A stretch of 64,000 nt of DNA, from assembly GCF_036227265.1 (NCBI RefSeq), contig NZ_CP109446.1, forward strand, positions 6,589,001 through 6,653,000, in the 5' to 3' direction. The stretch's first letter is position 1. Every line of letters starts with the position of its first letter. The notes below the pieces were generated by a model. It did no database searches. It was not told the DNA's origin and saw nothing but the letters and a program-made list of their open reading frames with translations. This document shows, piece by piece, positions 59,726 to 64,000 of this stretch. The stretch comes from Streptomyces sp. NBC_01476. GTDB lineage: Bacteria; Actinomycetota; Actinomycetes; Streptomycetales; Streptomycetaceae. Position numbers and translations under genes: made by a program.

Positions 59726-60693
59726 CCGGCGGACGGCCGGCACCGGGGACCGGCCCGGCAGGCGCGCCGGTCCCCGCACTGCTCCGCCCCCGCCGGCTGG
59801 TCCCCGGCGACCGGATCGGCATCGTCGCCCCCAGCGGTCCGGTGCCCCGCGAACGGCTCGACGCCGGCCTGGACATCCTCCGGGCCTGGGACCTGGAACC
59901 CGTGGTGGCCCCCCACGTGCTGGACGACCACCCCTGCGGCTACCTCGCAGGCGGCGACCGGGAGCGGGCCGAGGACCTGCAGGCCGCCTGGTGCGACCCG
60001 GCACTCGCCGCGGTGCTGTGCGCCCGCGGCGGCTACGGGGTGCAGCGGATGGTGGACCTGCTGGACTGGACGGCGATGGGCGAGGCCGCCCCCAAGGCGT
60101 TCATCGGCTACAGCGACATCACCGCGCTGCACGAGGCCTTCGCCACCCGGCTGGGCCTCGCCACCCTGCACGGGCCGATGGCCGCGGCGCCGACCTTCCT
60201 CAAGGACGGCCCCACCCAGGACCACCTGCGGCGCACCCTCTTCACCCCGCAGGAGGTGCGGACCCTGGCCCCGCGGAGCGCCCGCACCCTGCTGCCGGGC
60301 CGGGCCGAGGGCGTCACCCTCGGCGGCTGCGTCAGCCTGCTCGCCGCGGAGCTGGGTACGCCCTACGCCCGCCCGTCCGCGGCGGGCGGCATCCTGGTCC
60401 TGGAGGACGTGGGCGAGGAGGCGTACCGGCTGGACCGCATCCTGACCCAGTTGCTGCGCTCCGGCTGGCTCGACGGGGTGGCCGGCATCGTGCTCGGCTC
60501 CTGGGAGGACTGCGGCCCCTACGAGGAGGTCCGGGCGCTGATGCTGGACCGGCTCGGGGGCCTCGGGGTCCCGGTCGTGGAGGAGTTCGGCTTCGGGCAC
60601 TGCCCGTCCACGCTGACCGTCCCGCTCGGCGTCCCCGCGGTGCTGGACGCGGACGCGGCCACCCTCACCTTTGAGGCGCCCGCCCTGGCCTGA
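59722..60693 (+). CDS. LD-carboxypeptidase (S66, LdcA-like)
   Basis: A 323-residue peptidase of family S66. LdcA enzymes remove the terminal D-Ala from the murein tetrapeptide during cell-wall recycling. The nucleophile Ser is in AFIGYSDITALHEAF, the Glu in LVLEDVGEEAYRLDRIL and the His in FGFGHCPSTLTVP, the expected triad. The start VPGDRIGIVAPSGPV is typical. Some members cleave microcin C instead, but the company of three other peptidases favours murein peptides. GTG at 59722 overlaps the S9 stop. Confidence 0.93.
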   Translation: MTGGRPAPGTGPAGAPVPALLRPRRLVPGDRIGIVAPSGPVPRERLDAGLDILRAWDLEPVVAPHVLDDHPCGYLAGGDRERAEDLQAAWCDPALAAVLCARGGYGVQRMVDLLDWTAMGEAAPKAFIGYSDITALHEAFATRLGLATLHGPMAAAPTFLKDGPTQDHLRRTLFTPQEVRTLAPRSARTLLPGRAEGVTLGGCVSLLAAELGTPYARPSAAGGILVLEDVGEEAYRLDRILTQLLRSGWLDGVAGIVLGSWEDCGPYEEVRALMLDRLGGLGVPVVEEFGFGHCPSTLTVPLGVPAVLDADAATLTFEAPALA

Positions 60694-60745
60694 CCCGGCC
60701 CCGCCCGGTCCGCCGGCCGCCGACCGCCCGCTGTTACCGGCGCCC

Positions 60746-60764
60746 GCCGGCCCCGCGGGCCGGC
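60746..60764 (+). terminator. Hairpin between the peptidase operon and the histidine kinase
   Basis: An 8-base perfect stem (GCCGGCCC / GGGCCGGC) with a 3-base loop between convergent genes. Confidence 0.45.
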
Positions 60765-60771
60765 CGACGGC

Positions 60772-61899
60772 TCAGTGCGGAGCAGCCGGGAGGACCACCT
60801 CGAAGCGGCAGCCGCCGGGGACATTGCGGACCGCGGCCCGCCCGTGGTGGGCCTCCACGATGCCCCGCACGATGGCCAGGCCCAGTCCGGCGCCGGCCGG
60901 CGGCGTGCGCGCGCCCGTACCCCGCCAGCCGGTGTCGAAGACCCGCGGCAGGTCGTCCGCCGGTATGCCGCCACAGCCGTCGGTCACCGAGAGCACCACC
61001 GCGCCCGACTCGGCGTCCCGGCGGGCCGCGACCGCCACGGTGCCGTCGGCCGGGGTCCGGTGGATCGCGTTGGTCAGCAGATTGGCCAGCACCCGGGTCA
61101 TCTCGCGGCCGTCGACCTCGACGGGTATCTGCTCCACCCCGTCCCCGACCAGCCGCACGCCGTGCTCGGCGGCCAGCGGGTCGGCGCCGGCGATGGCGTC
61201 GCCCACCAGGTCGTAGACCGACATCCGCATGGGGGACAGGGCCAGCACCCCGGCCTGGATGCGGGAGAGTTCGAAGAGGTCGCCGACCATGTCGCTGAGC
61301 CGGTCCACCTCGGCCCTGATCTGCTGGTGGTAGCGGGCAGGGTCGACCGCTATGCCGTCCTCCAGCGCCTCCGTCATCGCCCGCAGCCCGGCCAGCGGGG
61401 TGCGCAGATCGTGCGATATCCACGCCACCAGTTCCCGGCGGGACGCCTCCAGCGCGCGCTCCCGCTCCCGTGAGGCGGCCAGCTTCGCGCTGGTGGCGGC
61501 CAGCTCCCGGCCCAGCTCCGCCAGCTCCGCGGTGGGGGCGCCGGCCGGTGCCGCGAAGGGGTCGCCGTCGCCGAACGCCCTGGCCGCCGCGGTCAGGGCC
61601 CGGCTGCCCGCCACTACCTGGCGGCCCAGCAGCAGGGTGACGGCGAGCGAGACCACCGCAGCGATCGCGCACACCGTCGTCACGACGCCCAGATCGTGCT
61701 CGGAGAGGAACATCGCCCAGGCCACGGACAAGGTGCCCGCCAGCATGGCCGCCACGGTCACCGCGGCGACCACCGCGAGCGAGAGCACGACCGAGCGGTG
61801 CCGCAGCATCCGCAGCACGACGGCGCCCAGCAGTCCGGCCGCCGCGGCGCCCACCGCCGCGTAGGCGGCGATCACCAGCAGGTCACGCACCGTGCTCAC
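60772..61899 (-). CDS. Sensor histidine kinase
   Basis: A 375-residue membrane sensor kinase. Two hydrophobic segments at residues 5-30 and 38-65, plus a third near 80, are followed by a HAMP-like linker, the phospho-acceptor SHDLRTPLAGLRAM, the N-box ANLLTNAIHRTPADG, and G-boxes VTDGCGGIPADDL and GAGLGLAIVRGIVEAH. The short loop between membrane segments suggests membrane-level or intracellular sensing. Its start overlaps the response regulator gene by 17 bases. The pair sits between two peptidase loci. Confidence 0.93.
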   Translation of the reverse strand: MSTVRDLLVIAAYAAVGAAAAGLLGAVVLRMLRHRSVVLSLAVVAAVTVAAMLAGTLSVAWAMFLSEHDLGVVTTVCAIAAVVSLAVTLLLGRQVVAGSRALTAAARAFGDGDPFAAPAGAPTAELAELGRELAATSAKLAASRERERALEASRRELVAWISHDLRTPLAGLRAMTEALEDGIAVDPARYHQQIRAEVDRLSDMVGDLFELSRIQAGVLALSPMRMSVYDLVGDAIAGADPLAAEHGVRLVGDGVEQIPVEVDGREMTRVLANLLTNAIHRTPADGTVAVAARRDAESGAVVLSVTDGCGGIPADDLPRVFDTGWRGTGARTPPAGAGLGLAIVRGIVEAHHGRAAVRNVPGGCRFEVVLPAAPH

Positions 61900-62683
61900 C
61901 CCCGCCGGCCGGGTCGGCGATGCCGGTGGTCCCGGCGGTGTCGGCTGGGTCCTCGGGGTCCTCGGGGTCGAACCGGTACCCCACCCCCCACACCGTGCTG
62001 ATCAGCTGCGGCCTGGCCGGGTCGGCCTCGATCTTCTCCCGCAGCCGCCGCACATGCACCGTCACAGTGGAGAGATCGCCGAACTCCCAGCCCCACACCC
62101 GCCGCATCAGCTCTTCCCGGCCCAGCACCCGGCCCGGGTGCCGCAGGAAGAAGGCCAGCAGGTCGAACTCCCTGATCGTCAGCGGCAGCTCCTCGCCGCC
62201 GCGCACCGCCCGCCGGGCCGCCGGGTCCAGCGCCAGCGACCCGGAGTGCAGCCACGGCCCCGGCGGCGGGGTGCTGCCGGCCCGCCGCAGCACCGACTCC
62301 ACCCGCAGCACCAGCTCACGCGGGCTGAACGGCTTGGTCACATAGTCGTCCGCGCCCACTTCCAGGCCGAGGATGCGGTCGTCCTCGTCACCCCGCGCGG
62401 TCAGCATCACCACCGGCAGCGGGCCGTCCTCGCGGATCCGCCGGCACACCTCCAGGCCGTCCATCCCCGGCAGCATCAAGTCGAGCACCACCAGATCGGG
62501 ACGGGCGGCGGCCACCCGCGCCACCGCCGCCGGCCCGTCCGCGACCCGCTCCACGGCGAAGCCCGCCCGGTCGAGGTAACCGGCCACGACCTCGGCGACG
62601 GTCGGATCGTCGTCCACCACCAGCACCCGCCGGCGCACCTGCGGAAGCTCCCCCGGCCCTACGGAAACGGCTGCGCTGCTCAT
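61883..62683 (-). CDS. OmpR-family response regulator
   Basis: A 266-residue DNA-binding response regulator. The receiver has VLVVDDDPTVAEVVAGYL, the phospho-acceptor Asp in LVVLDLMLPGMDG and Lys in DYVTKPFSPREL. The winged helix has LPLTIREFDLLAFFLRHPG and TVTVHVRRLREKIE. A Pro/Asp-rich tail follows. The ATG at 62683 lies 7 bases after CAGACT, so the message may be leaderless, and it is the first gene of the pair. Targets are unknown. Confidence 0.93.
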   Translation of the reverse strand: MSSAAVSVGPGELPQVRRRVLVVDDDPTVAEVVAGYLDRAGFAVERVADGPAAVARVAAARPDLVVLDLMLPGMDGLEVCRRIREDGPLPVVMLTARGDEDDRILGLEVGADDYVTKPFSPRELVLRVESVLRRAGSTPPPGPWLHSGSLALDPAARRAVRGGEELPLTIREFDLLAFFLRHPGRVLGREELMRRVWGWEFGDLSTVTVHVRRLREKIEADPARPQLISTVWGVGYRFDPEDPEDPADTAGTTGIADPAGGGEHGA

Positions 62684-63084
62684 GCGGTCGAGTCTGCCAC
62701 CCACCACTGACAGTGACCACGGCCCGGCCCCCGCAGGTCCCCGCCGTCCCCAATCCGTAAGGTTCCGGCCGGCGACCCGGCGACGCGTGTCCGCGCCCCT
62801 CCCGGCTCGACCTGTGCGGCGCCGAGGGCCGCCGCCTCCCGCCACGAGCCCGCCGGCTGACCGGCTGCGTACCCTCCCTGCGGCCGTCGATGTGCCGTGG
62901 ATCGGTCAACTGCCGTACGCCGTACGGACGTTCGCGCACATCGCCGCGGCCCGTGCGCTGCCCGGCGGGAAAGGGGCGAGTAGCACCGTTGACACCCTCG
63001 CGGCACCGTGACCTACTAACGGGATCGACTCCGGTGTCGTCATGCGGTCGCAGCCTTGACGTGCCGGGCTCCAGGGGGATTGCG
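62684..63084. other. Divergent region between the response regulator and the M14 peptidase gene
   Basis: About 400 bases with no gene. It should hold the promoters of both divergent genes, including the candidate at 62989-63019. Confidence 0.5.
62989..63019 (+). promoter_or_regulatory. Candidate promoter of the M14 peptidase gene
   Basis: TTGACA at 62989-62994 matches the -35 consensus exactly. TACTAA at 63014-63019 follows after 19 bases. Confidence 0.5.
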
Positions 63085-64000
63085 GTGACGAGAGAGCGAT
63101 ATCCGACGACGGCGGAAGTAACCGAGGGTGCCCGGTCGCTGACGCTGAGGTATCCGGGGATCTGCCGGCTGGGGGCGGTCGGCAGATCGCGTGCGGGACG
63201 TCCGCTGCTGATGCTGACGGTCGGGCAGGGCACGCGGAACGTCCTGGTGGTGGCCGGGCCGCACGCCAACGAGGCCGCCCTGGGCGGCGCCACCGTGCTG
63301 CGGCTGGCCGGGCAGATCGCCGCGGCGCGCGAGCGCGGCGAGGACGACGGCAGCGCCTGGAACTTCCTGCTGTGCATCGACCCGGACGGCGCGGTGCTCA
63401 ACGAGCCGTGGCTGCCCGGGCCTTACACCCTGCGCGGCCACTACGAACACTTCTTCCGGCCGTGCGCCGCCGAGCAGCCCGAGTGGCTGCCGCGCGACGG
63501 AGAGGTCGCCGCCGCTCGTCTGCCCGAGACCCGCGCCCTGGTCGGCGTCCTCGACGGCCTGCGGCCGGTGCTGCAGTGCTCGCTGCACGGCATCGACGTC
63601 GGCGGCAGCTTCGTCCAGCTGACCAGCGACATCCCCGGGGTCCCGGAGCGGATCGGCAAGTCGGCCGCAGAACTCGACATCCCGCTGGAGAGCGGCTCCT
63701 CCGACGCCTTCCGGTGGCCGAGCCCCGGGCCCGGGGTGTACGTGATGCCGCCCGTGTCCGACCCGGCGGCCGGCGACGGCGCCCACTCCACCTGGGCGCA
63801 CGCCCAGCGCTACGACGGGGTGACGGCGATCGTCGAAGTGCCGATGTGGGCCTGCGACCGCAGCGCCGACACCACCCCGCACCCCGCCGCCGACCAGGCG
63901 CTGCGCACCGCGGGCGCCGCGCTGCGCCGCGATCTGCCCACCGTGGCCCGGGTGCTGGACCGGATCGACCCACGGAGTATCGGCGCCGACAGCCCGATGC
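63085..64000 (+). CDS. M14 family zinc carboxypeptidase, 3' end missing
   Basis: The first 305 residues of a zinc carboxypeptidase-like protein. The frame is open to the window edge. The zinc motif HxxE is seen as GPHANEAALGG (His60, Glu63), a third ligand is likely in CSLHGIDVGG, and the catalytic Glu in AIVEVPMWAC. The start is GTG at 63085 with a CAGGGGGA site upstream. No signal peptide is present, so it is probably cytosolic, like other peptidases in the neighbourhood. It may act on murein-derived or other short peptides. The family is secure, the substrate is not. Confidence 0.85.
   Translation, partial: MTRERYPTTAEVTEGARSLTLRYPGICRLGAVGRSRAGRPLLMLTVGQGTRNVLVVAGPHANEAALGGATVLRLAGQIAAARERGEDDGSAWNFLLCIDPDGAVLNEPWLPGPYTLRGHYEHFFRPCAAEQPEWLPRDGEVAAARLPETRALVGVLDGLRPVLQCSLHGIDVGGSFVQLTSDIPGVPERIGKSAAELDIPLESGSSDAFRWPSPGPGVYVMPPVSDPAAGDGAHSTWAHAQRYDGVTAIVEVPMWACDRSADTTPHPAADQALRTAGAALRRDLPTVARVLDRIDPRSIGADSPM

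Overview
The window looks like the chromosome of a streptomycete (Streptomyces or a close relative). Supporting features are very high G+C with G/C at almost every third codon position, many GTG starts and 4-nt start/stop overlaps, a DUF6479-type small membrane protein, an F420-type luciferase-like enzyme, a crotonyl-CoA carboxylase/reductase cluster, and a site matching the DasR consensus. It carries about 54 protein genes, two of them cut by the window edges. I found no rRNA, tRNA, CRISPR array, insertion sequence or phage genes.

Layout. 1-4220: end of an EPSP synthase gene, a TPR-like hypothetical gene, a small gene remnant, a decayed SUKH (SMI1/KNR4) gene and a DUF805 membrane protein. 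4521-9592: a five-gene, translationally coupled sugar ABC importer operon with a ROK kinase. 9659-12901: a PcaL-like fusion that lacks its nucleophile, an MBL-fold hydrolase, exonuclease III and a hypothetical gene. 12941-18323: MgtC, a TfoX C-terminal-like protein, then a coupled NDH-2 / transketolase / LigD-polymerase unit ending at a perfect hairpin. 18396-26402: DUF6479, CDF and ZIP metal transporters, an unknown anchored protein, gamma-glutamyltransferase, an isochorismatase-like hydrolase, a MarR regulator with a clear palindromic operator, and a repeat-bearing hypothetical protein.

26567-31225: a pyrimidine/hydantoin degradation unit (nitrilase-fold amidohydrolase, class III aminotransferase, dihydropyrimidinase, F420-type LLM oxidoreductase) behind strong palindromes. 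31313-36899: IMPase, a phytoene-desaturase-like oxidoreductase, sirtuin, a small internally duplicated protein, Nudix hydrolase and glycerate kinase. 36973-38500: psd-pssA, which make phosphatidylethanolamine. 38716-46983: ethylmalonyl-CoA pathway genes (ccr, ecm, MaoC, acyl-CoA dehydrogenase) with a TetR regulator and a tandemly duplicated 3-hydroxyacyl-CoA dehydrogenase. The CoA-ester lyase that the pathway needs is not in the cluster.

46984-47841 is gene-free and carries degenerate 88-97 nt tandem repeats. 47842-55010: a HEAT-like protein, GNAT, a radical SAM protein, an SRPBCC protein, a DHA2 transporter fused to beta-sandwich repeats, and a GT-C-like membrane protein. 55511-64000: an operon of four peptidases (M55, M20, S9, S66) behind a DasR-like operator and a perfect DnaA box, then a two-component system and a zinc carboxypeptidase that runs off the end.

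Taken together the window is mostly core and conserved-accessory metabolism: acetyl-CoA assimilation, pyrimidine breakdown, sugar uptake and what is probably cell-wall peptide salvage. The most promising leads are the DasR/DnaA-box peptidase operon, the F420-linked pyrimidine cluster, the PcaL homologue with altered active sites, the incomplete ethylmalonyl-CoA cluster and the unexplained tandem repeats.
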